From NCBI GenBank assembly GCA_035645095.1, contig DASQNG010000157.1:1-23542 (forward strand): 23,542 nucleotides of DNA, read 5' to 3'. Within the stretch, counting starts at the first letter, position 1. Every line of letters starts with the position of its first letter. The translations under genes and the position numbers were made by a program. The stretch comes from Gaiellasilicea sp035645095 (GTDB lineage: Bacteria > Actinomycetota > Thermoleophilia > Gaiellales > Gaiellaceae). Positions 1 to 7,376 of the stretch are shown piece after piece. The notes under the pieces were generated by a model that worked only from the letters and a program-made list of their open reading frames with translations, was not told the origin of the DNA and did not search any database.

Positions 1-1
1 G

Positions 2-730
2 GCGTTCGCCGAGACTGCCGGGATCCTGCCGCCGGAGGGCGTCGAGCCGGAGACGGTCGTCGGCGCGACGCTCTTCGGGCTCGCGATGTTCGCGACGCTC
101 TTCCTCGGCACCGTCCTCGCGGTCTTCCTGACCCTCGGCGCCGTGCGCGGCGACGCCGAGCGCGGGCTGCTACAGCCGCTCGTCGTGCGGCCGCTCGGGC
201 GGACGACCTTCCTGGTCGGCCGGTTCCTCGGGGCCGCCGCCGTCTGCGCGACGTACGTCGTGCTCGTGTACGTCGGCGCCCTCCTCGTGACGCGGGCGGC
301 GGGCGGCTGGACGCCCGACCGCGTGGTGGTGCCGGCGCTCGAGCTCGCCGCCGCCGTTGCGATCCTCGTCGCGCTCTCGCTGCTCGGGTCGGTGATCCTC
401 TCGGCCACAGCAAATGGGATCGCGGTCTTCATGCTCTTCGGCGCCGGGCTCGTCGCCGGGCTGCTGGGGCAGATCGGCGAGGCGATCGACTCGCCGACGC
501 TCGAGCGCGTCTCGACGCGCACCGCGTGGGCGCTCCCCTTCGAGGCGCTGTACCAGGACGGGCTGCGACGGCTGACCGAGGACTCGCGCGGCTTCACGCG
601 CTTCGCAGTCGAGCTCGGCCCGTTCGGCGGCGGCCAGGGCTACGGCGCGTGGCTGCCGTGGTGGACCCTCGTCTACCTCTGCGGCGTGCTCGCGCTCGCC
701 GCCGTCGCGTTCGCGCGCAGAGACCTGTAG
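2..730 (+). CDS. ABC-2 type transporter permease, 3' part (5' end outside window)
   Basis: This is the membrane subunit of an ABC transporter, probably working with an ATPase encoded to the left of the window. The frame is open from base 2, so the gene starts upstream; the internal ATG at 86 is not the start. About five hydrophobic segments are visible: one after base 86, one in a stretch rich in A, V, Y and L near 220-290, two in a row between about 325 and 470, and a last one near 660-715. The protein ends in Arg-Arg-Asp-Leu after the last helix, a common ending in ABC-2 permeases. The substrate cannot be told from the permease; drug export or cell-surface export are both possible. The gene converges on ligD with 26 bp between the stops, and I see no clear terminator there. 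Confidence 0.8.
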   Translation, partial: AFAETAGILPPEGVEPETVVGATLFGLAMFATLFLGTVLAVFLTLGAVRGDAERGLLQPLVVRPLGRTTFLVGRFLGAAAVCATYVVLVYVGALLVTRAAGGWTPDRVVVPALELAAAVAILVALSLLGSVILSATANGIAVFMLFGAGLVAGLLGQIGEAIDSPTLERVSTRTAWALPFEALYQDGLRRLTEDSRGFTRFAVELGPFGGGQGYGAWLPWWTLVYLCGVLALAAVAFARRDL

Positions 731-756
731 GACCGCCTCCTGACAGGCACGAGCGC

Positions 757-3096
757 CTAGTGCCACCGCCGAAGGGTGCGCAAGGCCGACGCTAGCGTCT
801 GCCGCGTCGACAGCACCGGCGCGTAGAGGTCTCCCTCCTGCGCCACCCGGTCGAGCACGGCGTCCATCGTGAACGCAGCGGGATCGAGCGACTCGCCGAC
901 TTCCTCCCAGCGAAGCGGCGTCGAGACCGGGGCACCCGGCTTCGGGCGCACCGAGTAGACGGACGCGATCGTCTTCCCCTCGCCGTTCTGGTTCGAGTCG
1001 ATCAGGACGCCGCGGCGCTTCGCCTTCGACCACTCGGTCGTCGCGAGGCGGGGATGGGCGCGCGCGATCGCGCCGGCGACGATCTCCGAGAACGACCGCG
1101 TCTCCTCGTAGCTGTGCCGGCGCTCGAGCGGCACGAGGACGTGGATGCCCTCGGAGCCGCTCGTCTTCGGGAACGACTCGAGCTCGAGGAGGTCGAGCAG
1201 CTCCTTCACGAGCAGCGCGACCTCAACCGTCTCGGCGAATCCGACGTCGGGCGACGGGTCGAGGTCGAAGAGGACGAAGTCGGGGCGTTCGGGCCGGTCG
1301 ATGCGTGAATACCACGTGTTCAGGTCGATGCAGCCCATGTTCACCATCCAGAGCAGCGCGAGCTCGTCGTTCACGAGCGCGAAGTCGATCTCCTTCCGCG
1401 TGCGCTTGGCGTCGCGGGCGGAGACGCGGAAGCGGCGCGTCGGGATCCACTCCGGCATGTGCTTGGGAGCGTCCTTCTGGAAGAAGAACGACCCGTACGC
1501 GCCGTCGGGGTACCGCTTCATCGTGAAGGGCCGGTCGCGCAGGTGCGGCACGAGGACGGGCGCCACGTCCCGGTAGTACGTGAGCAGGTCGCCCTTCGTG
1601 ATCCCTTCATCCGGCCAGAACGGCTTGTCGAGGTTCGAGAGCTTGAGCACGCGCTGGCCGCGCCTCTGCTCCGGCTCGAGTGGCGCCCGCTCGCGCCGCA
1701 CCTCCCCTGCCGTCTTGTCCTCGCGCAGCCCCTGGTAGACGGGCGCGCGCAACCTGCCGTCGTGCGTCCACTCGGCGAACTTCACCTCGCACACGAGCTC
1801 GGGCTCGACCCACACGACGTCGGCCTTCCGCACGCGCGGCATCTTCGGCACCTCCGCGAACGCCGAGGTATCGCGCTCGAGCGGCTGCAGGCGCTCGAGC
1901 AGCCGCGCGATCTCTGCCTCGTCGAACCCCGTGCCCACGTTCCCCGCCCACCGCAGCCCACCGGCCTCGCGTACGCCCAGCACGAGCGAGCCGAAGCTTT
2001 CCGAGCGGCGGCCCTGGCCCCGGGTGTAGCCGACGATCACGAGTTCCTGCCGGCCGTGCACCTTCAGCTTCAGCCAGTCACGCGTCCGCTTCCCGGGCGC
2101 GTAGGTCGAGCCCAGCCGCTTCGCCATGATCCCCTCGAGACCCTGCGCCTCGGCCGCGGCGTACAGCGCCTCGCCGTCGTCGAAGGGCTCCGAGAAGCGG
2201 ACGGTGGGGTTCCGCGGGTCGAGGACCGCCCCCAGCCGCTCGCGCCGCTCCTCGAGGGACCGGTCGAGCAGCGGCTCCCCGTCCAGCTCGAGGAGGTCGA
2301 AGACGTAGAGGACGAGCGACCCGGCTCCCTGCTGCATGGCCGAGAAGCTCGACCTCCCGTTGAGGTCGAGCGCGCATACCTCGCCGTCGAGAACGCAGTT
2401 CGGCGTCCGCACTGCTCCGGCGACGGCCTTCGCGACGGCCTCGAACCGCTCCGTCAGTCCCTTGCCGTTCCGGCTCGTCAGCGTCACCTCCCCGTCGGCC
2501 ACGGCCACGACCGTGCGGTAGCCGTCCCACTTCACCTCGAACGACCAGCCGTCGCCGTGCGGCACCTCCTCGGCGAGCGTCGCGAGCATCGGCGCGTACG
2601 CGGTCCGCGTCCCACGCACGGCCGTTCCCTCCTCGTCGCGCTCGCGCTTGCGCACGAGGAGCCAGTTCTTCGGGTCGCCGGAGAGCCGCGCCGGGACGAG
2701 CGCCCAGGTGCCGCGGAGGCGCTCGCCCTCGAGCCGGAACGTCAGGCCGCCGTCGCGCTTCTCCTCGAGGAGCTCGTACGTGCCGTGATCCCAGATCTCG
2801 ACGGTGCCGGCGCCGTAGTTCCCTTGCGGGATCTCGCCCTCGAACGTGGCGTAGGAGAGCGGGTGGTCCTCCACGTGCACGGCGAGGTGCTGTGTGCCGG
2901 GGTCGAGCGGCACGCCCTTCGGCACCGCCCAGCTCGCGAGGGCCCCCGCGCGCTCGAGCCGGACGTCGTAGTGGAGCCGCGAGGCGTCGTGTCGCTGCAC
3001 GACGAAGATCGGACGCCCGCTCGCGTCGCCCCCCTCGAACGGCTCCGGCGTGGCCCCGCGTCGCCGCTTGCGCTCGTAGTCCTCGAGCGGGGACAT
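757..3096 (-). CDS. ligD: ATP-dependent DNA ligase D (PE-LIG-POL) of bacterial NHEJ
   Basis: LigD repairs double-strand breaks with Ku. At 779 aa it has three domains. The 3'-phosphoesterase domain (about 30-150) has the HDASRLHYDVRL motif with H36, H42, D44 and R46, plus the VEDHPL motif with H78. The ATP-dependent ligase domain (about 165-470) has adenylated Lys189 in EVKWDGYR, then LDGEV, EGIMAKR and WLKLK. The primase-polymerase domain (about 485-775) has the metal-binding pair D611/D613 in FDLDPSP, then KTSGSEG and a third Asp near 700 in LIDSNQN. All key residues I can place are present. The order PE-LIG-POL is that of Pseudomonas LigD, whereas mycobacterial LigD is POL-PE-LIG. The ATG at 3096 has a weak purine stretch before it. 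No Ku gene is in the window. accA lies 61 bp upstream in the same direction. Confidence 0.97.
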   Translation of the reverse strand: MSPLEDYERKRRRGATPEPFEGGDASGRPIFVVQRHDASRLHYDVRLERAGALASWAVPKGVPLDPGTQHLAVHVEDHPLSYATFEGEIPQGNYGAGTVEIWDHGTYELLEEKRDGGLTFRLEGERLRGTWALVPARLSGDPKNWLLVRKRERDEEGTAVRGTRTAYAPMLATLAEEVPHGDGWSFEVKWDGYRTVVAVADGEVTLTSRNGKGLTERFEAVAKAVAGAVRTPNCVLDGEVCALDLNGRSSFSAMQQGAGSLVLYVFDLLELDGEPLLDRSLEERRERLGAVLDPRNPTVRFSEPFDDGEALYAAAEAQGLEGIMAKRLGSTYAPGKRTRDWLKLKVHGRQELVIVGYTRGQGRRSESFGSLVLGVREAGGLRWAGNVGTGFDEAEIARLLERLQPLERDTSAFAEVPKMPRVRKADVVWVEPELVCEVKFAEWTHDGRLRAPVYQGLREDKTAGEVRRERAPLEPEQRRGQRVLKLSNLDKPFWPDEGITKGDLLTYYRDVAPVLVPHLRDRPFTMKRYPDGAYGSFFFQKDAPKHMPEWIPTRRFRVSARDAKRTRKEIDFALVNDELALLWMVNMGCIDLNTWYSRIDRPERPDFVLFDLDPSPDVGFAETVEVALLVKELLDLLELESFPKTSGSEGIHVLVPLERRHSYEETRSFSEIVAGAIARAHPRLATTEWSKAKRRGVLIDSNQNGEGKTIASVYSVRPKPGAPVSTPLRWEEVGESLDPAAFTMDAVLDRVAQEGDLYAPVLSTRQTLASALRTLRRWH

Positions 3097-3107
3097 GCCG
3101 CTCTCGC

Positions 3108-3148
3108 TTATCTCGCCCGGGGGATAACGCTGTGGATGCTGTGGAAAA
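3108..3148 (-). promoter_or_regulatory. accA-ligD gap: DnaA-box-like tandem and imperfect palindrome
   Basis: In the 61-bp gap before ligD, the minus strand reads TTTTCCACA (3148-3140), directly followed by GCATCCACA (3139-3131), so TCCACAGC is repeated with a 9-base period. The first 9-mer fits the DnaA-box consensus TTWTNCACA; the second has two mismatches to TTATCCACA. Next comes an imperfect 20-base palindrome (3108-3127) with arms TTATC/GATAA around a C+G core, ending about 12 bases before the ligD ATG. It could be an operator, a weak accDA terminator (no T tract follows) or chance. Confidence 0.35.
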
Positions 3149-3157
3149 CCGCGGCGG

Positions 3158-4096
3158 TCACCCGAGCACGCCGAGCTGGCGGAACTTCCGGCGTCGCAGC
3201 GTCCGGAGTCGGGCCGCGGGCACCTCGTCGAGCTCCTCGAAGGCAGCCGCCACGGTCGCGGCGAGCAGGCGCGCGGCCTCGTCGTGGTCCGTGTGCGCGC
3301 CTCCCTCCGGCTCGGGCACGATCCCGTCGATCACGCCGAGCTCGAGGCAGTGGACGGCGTCCGGCTTGAAGGCGGCAGCCGCCTTGCGCGCCTCGCCGGC
3401 GTCGCGCCACAGGATCGCCGCGCACCCCTCCGGCGAGATGACGGAGTAGATCGCGTTCTCCTGCATCAGGACGCGGTCGGCGACGGCGATCGCGACGGCT
3501 CCCCCGGAGCCGCCTTCGCCGATCACGCACGCGACGCTCGGCACACCGAGACGCGCCATGGCGGCCTGCGAGCGGGCGATCGCCCCGCCCTGGCCGTGCT
3601 GCTCGGCCGCCACGCCGGGATAGGCGCCGGGGGTGTCCACCAGGGTGAGGAGCGGGAAGCCGAGGCGCTCCGCGACACCCATCGCACGCATCGCCTTCGC
3701 GTACCCCTCCGGGTACGCCATCCCGAAGTTCCGCCGCGTCCGCTCCTTGATGTCACGGCCCTTCTGGTGGCCGACGACGACGACGGTCCGGCCCTGGAGT
3801 TTGCCGAGCCCCGTGACGAGGGCGGCGTCGTCGCCGCGACTGCGGTCGCCGTGCAGCTCGAAGAAGTCGTCCAGGATCCGCTCGACGTAGTCGAGCGTGT
3901 ACGGGCGGTCCTGGTGGCGGGCGAGCTCGACGGAGCGCCAGATCTCCTCGTCTGTCGCCTCGGACTCGATCCGGTCGAGCTGCCGCCGCAGCCTCTCGAG
4001 CTCGCCCGAGAGGCGCGCGCCGCGCAACAGGTCGAGCCCGCCCAGCTTGCTCAACCGGTCCCGCAGCCTGAGCTCGGCGTCACGCGGCACGCTCAC
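3158..4096 (-). CDS. accA: Acetyl-CoA carboxylase carboxyltransferase subunit alpha
   Basis: AccA pairs with AccD to move the carboxyl group from biotin to acetyl-CoA, giving malonyl-CoA, the first step of fatty-acid synthesis. The protein is 312 aa, normal for the family (about 310-320). Recognisable stretches are RPYTLDYV, the segment VGHQKGRD, the NFGMAYPEGYAKAMR region, TPGAYPG, and the crotonase-fold glycine run GEGGSGGAVA, followed by YSVISPEGCAAILW. The start is a GTG at 4096 with GGAG about 9 bases upstream. It overlaps the 3' end of accD by 17 bp, so the two subunits are probably translated together in equal amounts. The separate AccA/AccD form differs from the acyl-CoA carboxylase beta chains that many actinobacteria use instead. 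Confidence 0.97.
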   Translation of the reverse strand: MSVPRDAELRLRDRLSKLGGLDLLRGARLSGELERLRRQLDRIESEATDEEIWRSVELARHQDRPYTLDYVERILDDFFELHGDRSRGDDAALVTGLGKLQGRTVVVVGHQKGRDIKERTRRNFGMAYPEGYAKAMRAMGVAERLGFPLLTLVDTPGAYPGVAAEQHGQGGAIARSQAAMARLGVPSVACVIGEGGSGGAVAIAVADRVLMQENAIYSVISPEGCAAILWRDAGEARKAAAAFKPDAVHCLELGVIDGIVPEPEGGAHTDHDEAARLLAATVAAAFEELDEVPAARLRTLRRRKFRQLGVLG

Positions 4097-4952
4097 CCGA
4101 TCCCGCTCCGGGCCCGAAGAGCCGCAGCAGGCGTGCGAGCGTCGGCCGCAGCTGCGGACGCGGGACGACGGCGTCCACGTGCCCGAAGCGGAGGTTCGAT
4201 TCCGCGCGCCCGAAGTCGTCCGGCAGCTTCTCGCGCGTCGTCTGCGCGACGACGCGCGGCCCCGCGAAGGACATCAGCGCGCCCGGCTCGGCGAGGATCA
4301 CGTCGCCGAGGCTGGCGAAACTGGCGAGCAGCCCGCCGGTCGTCGGGTGCGACATCACGCTGATGAGGGCGCAGCGCGCCTCGTGCAGCTCCTCGACGGC
4401 GCAGACGGTCTTCGGGAGTTGCATCAGCGCGAGGATCCCCTCCTGCATGCGCGCGCCGCCGGAGGCCGAGACGGAGACGAGCGGCACGCCGGCCGCCGCC
4501 GCGCTGTCGCAGGCGCGCGCGAACTTCTCGCCGGTGACGGATCCCATCGACCCGCCCATGAACGAGAAGTCCATCACCGCGAGCTCGCAGGGCAGGTGCT
4601 CGATCAGAGCACGCCCGATCACGAGCGCGTCGCCGAGACCCGTTGCGACCTCGGCCTCGGCGAGCCGCTCCTTGTACGCGCGGAGGTCGAAGAAGTCGAG
4701 CGGATCCGCCGAGCGGAGGTCGGCCGCCTCCTCCTCGAAGCTCCCCGGATCCGCGAGCTGCTCGATCCGCGCGCGCGCCCGGACTGGGAAGTGGTGGCCG
4801 CACTGGCCGCAGACGCGGAGCGCCGCGTCGAGCTCGTCGTCGCGGTAGTGCGAGCCGCAGCCGGGGCAGGTGTTCGGGTGCTTCTTCGCCGGCGGCGGGG
4901 GCGGCGCGTGCTTGTGCTCGATCGAGACGTCGATTGCAGTCGGCTCGCCCAT
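4080..4952 (-). CDS. accD: Acetyl-CoA carboxylase carboxyltransferase subunit beta
   Basis: This is the second carboxyltransferase subunit, acting with AccA. The 290-aa protein has an N-terminal four-cysteine zinc finger (C29, C32, C48, C51; pattern CPGC...CGQC), then the crotonase-type carboxyltransferase domain. Family landmarks are LDFFDLRAYKERL, MDFSFMGGSMGSVTGEK, SASGGARMQEG, MSHPTTGG and the GPRVV segment. A proline run (about 18-21) links a short N-terminal tail to the zinc finger. The start is an ATG at 4952. There is no good ribosome-binding site, but TAAGAT lies 6 bases before the ATG, which suggests a leaderless mRNA. accA follows with a 17-bp overlap. The upstream arginase-like gene ends 49 bp away in the same direction. 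Confidence 0.97.
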   Translation of the reverse strand: MGEPTAIDVSIEHKHAPPPPPAKKHPNTCPGCGSHYRDDELDAALRVCGQCGHHFPVRARARIEQLADPGSFEEEAADLRSADPLDFFDLRAYKERLAEAEVATGLGDALVIGRALIEHLPCELAVMDFSFMGGSMGSVTGEKFARACDSAAAAGVPLVSVSASGGARMQEGILALMQLPKTVCAVEELHEARCALISVMSHPTTGGLLASFASLGDVILAEPGALMSFAGPRVVAQTTREKLPDDFGRAESNLRFGHVDAVVPRPQLRPTLARLLRLFGPGAGSGERAA

Positions 4953-4958
4953 CGCGTG

Positions 4959-4964
4959 ATCTTA
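4959..4964 (-). promoter_or_regulatory. Candidate -10 element (TAAGAT) of accDA
   Basis: The minus strand has TAAGAT, then six bases, then the accD ATG. This matches the TANNNT -10 pattern, and the spacing would place the transcription start at or next to the ATG. No Shine-Dalgarno sequence and no good -35 hexamer are seen. The call rests on position and on the rarity of such AT-rich hexamers in this DNA. Confidence 0.45.
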
Positions 4965-5001
4965 GACCTGTCCCCGACGCCGCCGGTTGCAGGCCGCGGC
5001 C

Positions 5002-5778
5002 TCAGCCGAGCGCGGCTGCCGCAAGCCGCGCGAGCTCCCGCTCGTTCTCAGGCTCTGCGCGCAGCCCGGTGAGGCCGAGCCCGGCCACCTCGGCCGTCGC
5101 GGCCACCCGCGCCAGCAGCGCCTCGAGCTCGTCGAGCCGGATCCCGTCCGGCTCCGGCATGAAGACCTTGAGCTCCCCCGGCTCGACCACGTCGCAGTCG
5201 AGCGCGACGTAGACCGCGTCCACGTCGGCCAGGGCGCGCTCGACCGCGTCCGCGCCCGTGTGCACGCCGGCCGCCGCGACGAACTCCACCTCCGGCGGGT
5301 CGAGTGCGCGGGCGCCGACGAGGGCGACGTCCTCCGGCCGCACGGCGCCGTCGTCGATCAGCATTCGCAGCGGCATCCCCCAGGGGTTCCCCGACGGCGA
5401 CGACGCCGGCGTGTTCAGGTCCCCGTGCGCGTCGATCCAGACGACGCCGAGCCGCCCGTGCGCGGCCGAGAGCCCCTCCACCGCTCCGACGTGGGCGCAG
5501 CAGCAGCCGCCGAGCACGAGCGGCCGGGCCGGCAGCTGCGCGGCGAGCGCGAGCGTCTGCTCGGCGAGCGTCTCCTCGTCGACGACGCCGGCCTCGGGGT
5601 ACGGGAGGTCGAGGTGGGCGGCGGCCGCCATCGCTTCGCCGCCGTCGCCCCAGGCTCGCGGCACGCGGACGAGGCCGGCGGCGAACTCGCGCCCACACGC
5701 GTGGCACTGATACTCGGGCCCGAGCGCGACTGCCGTCAGCGTGCGACAGGCGGGGCAGCGAGCGCGCAGGCGGCTCAA
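5002..5778 (-). CDS. Arginase/agmatinase-fold protein with N-terminal zinc ribbon and altered active site
   Basis: This 258-aa protein belongs to the ureohydrolase (arginase) superfamily. The metal motif DAHGD is at 116-120 (D116, H118, D120), the second metal motif DCD at 194-196, and the SGNPWGMPL loop near 129-137. The usual GGDHS motif reads GGCCC (90-94), so the first metal-binding His is lost, and the His of the GNLHG loop is Trp133. A CPAC...CHAC pair (C8, C11, C25, C28) forms a likely zinc ribbon in front. I chose the TTG at 5778: it overlaps the stop of the upstream gene as TTGA and has GAGGTG five bases before it. A longer frame reaching 5964 would run through that gene and adds only low-complexity Arg-rich sequence. 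Substrate unknown; normal arginase activity looks doubtful. Confidence 0.85.
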   Translation of the reverse strand: MSRLRARCPACRTLTAVALGPEYQCHACGREFAAGLVRVPRAWGDGGEAMAAAAHLDLPYPEAGVVDEETLAEQTLALAAQLPARPLVLGGCCCAHVGAVEGLSAAHGRLGVVWIDAHGDLNTPASSPSGNPWGMPLRMLIDDGAVRPEDVALVGARALDPPEVEFVAAAGVHTGADAVERALADVDAVYVALDCDVVEPGELKVFMPEPDGIRLDELEALLARVAATAEVAGLGLTGLRAEPENERELARLAAAALG

Positions 5779-6680
5779 CCCCGCACCTCGCGCTCCAGGA
5801 AGAGCGTGTCGCGGTAGACGCTCATCCCGGCGCGCTCGTACAGCCGCGTCGCGCCGGTCGGGCTCGACGCGTCGACGCCGAGCGTCGCGCGCGTGAGGCC
5901 CCGTTCGCGGAAGGCGAGGAATGAATGGAGCAGGAGCGCCTCGCCGAGCCCCTGCCGGCGCCACGGCCGGCGCACGCCGAGGGTGTTCACGTGCCCGGCG
6001 GCCGGATCCATCGTGTCACCGCGGCAGAGCGAGAACCCGGCGAGGTCGTCGCCGGCCAGTGCCAGGAACCACAGCGACGGGTCGAACGACGGCGAGTCCA
6101 CCATCCAGTGCGCCCATTCCTCGTACGTCTCGTCGAACGGGTCGGACGTGTCGCGCCACACCTCGGTCACCGCCTCGTGCACGCGGCGCTCCTCGCCCGG
6201 CTCGAGCGTCCGGACGCTGATCCCCTCCGGCCACACCGGCTCCCGCCGGTCGCCGTCGAGCGAGATTTCCATTCGGTATGAGTGCCGCGCGGGGGTGAAG
6301 CCGAGGCGCCCGTACGCGGCCACGACGCGCTCGTCGTCGGCCGCCGTCCACGTGCGGAGGCGGCCGCGGGCGGCCCGCTGCTCGAGCCACGGGAGGAGCT
6401 CGCCCAGCACCGCGTCCACGTCCGCGTCGGGCGCCACCTTCACGTCGCACCACCACACCGGCGGCTCCTCGCGGTTCGAGTCGACGTCGGCGTAGCCGAC
6501 GAGACGGCCGTCCTGCTCCAGCACGCGGAGGTCGTCCGCCACCGTCACGTACGGCGTCTCCAGCCAGCGGCGGAGGTCATCGGCCGTGACGTCGCGCTCG
6601 CCGAACGCAGCCTGTTGATGGGCGTTCATCAGGTCGAGGACGGCGCCGAAGTCGGGCTCCTCGAACGGCCGCAGCCTCAC
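5775..6680 (-). CDS. Tandem-GNAT acetyltransferase, MshD (mycothiol synthase)-like layout
   Basis: The protein (301 aa) contains two GNAT folds in a row. The N-terminal half (about 1-140) is degenerate and lacks a clear acetyl-CoA loop, though it keeps the closing VAAYGRLGF strand-helix pattern. The C-terminal half (about 153-300) has the acetyl-CoA pyrophosphate loop RRQGLG at 241-246 after NTLGV, and ends with ATRLYERAGM. Size and two-domain design resemble MshD, which acetylates Cys-GlcN-Ins in mycothiol synthesis, but many other tandem GNATs look alike and no other mycothiol gene is here. The GTG start at 6680 overlaps the HAD stop as GTGA, and its own stop overlaps the next start as TTGA. 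All three genes are therefore likely translated from one mRNA. Confidence 0.85.
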   Translation of the reverse strand: MRLRPFEEPDFGAVLDLMNAHQQAAFGERDVTADDLRRWLETPYVTVADDLRVLEQDGRLVGYADVDSNREEPPVWWCDVKVAPDADVDAVLGELLPWLEQRAARGRLRTWTAADDERVVAAYGRLGFTPARHSYRMEISLDGDRREPVWPEGISVRTLEPGEERRVHEAVTEVWRDTSDPFDETYEEWAHWMVDSPSFDPSLWFLALAGDDLAGFSLCRGDTMDPAAGHVNTLGVRRPWRRQGLGEALLLHSFLAFRERGLTRATLGVDASSPTGATRLYERAGMSVYRDTLFLEREVRG

Positions 6681-7351
6681 GCGGGTACGAGCTCGTCGAG
6701 GAGGTCCGGCAGGCCCGCGAGGTCAGGCAGCTCCGCGTCCGGGCGCGCGTCGGCCGTGTGTGCCGCGGCGTCCGCGCCGGCGCGGTTGATCCAGACGGAG
6801 CGCAGGCCGAGCTCGTTCGCCGGAGCGATGTCGTGGAAGAGGCTCGCGCCGACATGGACGTGGTGTTCCCGATCCGCCGTCGTCAGCTCGAAGAACCGCT
6901 CCCAGTGGGCGTGCGCGGGCTTGTACGCCTGCACGTCCTCGGCGACGACGGCCACGTCGACGGGAACACCGAGCGCGCGCTGCGACGCCGCGATCAGGTC
7001 GCGGTCGGTGTTCGAGAGGAGCGCGATGCCCCAGCCGCGGCGGCGCAGTTCCTCGAGCGAGCCCGGCGCCTCCGGGAACGGCGGCCAGTCGGGCAACGAC
7101 TTCGGCAGCACGCCGGCCTCGCCCTCGGGGATCCCGTACCCGACGTCGTTCGCGAGCCGCTCGAGCGTCAGCGCCAGCACCTCCGCGTACGTGCGGAACC
7201 CCTCCTCGCCCTGCACCTGCGGCTCGAGCTCGTGGTAGCGCCGCAGGAACTCCGGCGCCCGCTCCGCGCCGTACAGCCGTTCGAGCACGGCTCCGATGCC
7301 GGCGTTCCAGTCGATCAGCGTGCCGTAGACGTCGAAGGTCGCCCAGCGCAT
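6677..7351 (-). CDS. HAD-superfamily hydrolase, haloacid dehalogenase type II-like
   Basis: The 224-aa protein has the HAD motifs in order: FDVYGTLID with nucleophile Asp7 (motif I), LSNTD near 114-118 (motif II), YKP near 142 (motif III) and FHDI (motif IV), followed by the common GLRSVWINR strand. The second residue of the DxD motif is Tyr9 rather than Asp. This is typical of L-2-haloacid dehalogenases and their relatives and argues against a phosphatase. The substrate is unknown. The gene is first in a three-gene overlapping set, so it probably carries the promoter: TAAGCT lies 8 bases before the ATG at 7351 and there is no Shine-Dalgarno sequence, which fits a leaderless mRNA. Confidence 0.88.
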   Translation of the reverse strand: MRWATFDVYGTLIDWNAGIGAVLERLYGAERAPEFLRRYHELEPQVQGEEGFRTYAEVLALTLERLANDVGYGIPEGEAGVLPKSLPDWPPFPEAPGSLEELRRRGWGIALLSNTDRDLIAASQRALGVPVDVAVVAEDVQAYKPAHAHWERFFELTTADREHHVHVGASLFHDIAPANELGLRSVWINRAGADAAAHTADARPDAELPDLAGLPDLLDELVPA

Positions 7352-7359
7352 CGCGGCGC

Positions 7360-7365
7360 AGCTTA
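7360..7365 (-). promoter_or_regulatory. Candidate -10 element (TAAGCT) of the HAD-GNAT-arginase operon
   Basis: TAAGCT on the minus strand is followed by eight bases and the ATG of the HAD gene. It fits TANNNT at a leaderless distance. It shares two base pairs with the oppositely oriented TACTGT of the divergent gene, so both promoters would have to be packed into a 25-bp gap. Confidence 0.4.
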
Positions 7366-7369
7366 CTGT
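7364..7369 (+). promoter_or_regulatory. Candidate -10 element (TACTGT) of the PAT-like GNAT gene
   Basis: TACTGT on the plus strand is followed by seven bases and the GTG at 7377. There is no Shine-Dalgarno sequence before this GTG. The arrangement again fits a leaderless transcript. Confidence 0.4.
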
Positions 7370-7376
7370 CGGCTAC

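Noticed and set aside
1459..3369. A 636-codon open frame on the plus strand opposite ligD
   Set aside because: The product is Arg/Pro/Leu-rich with no recognisable motif, while the minus-strand frame encodes a complete LigD.
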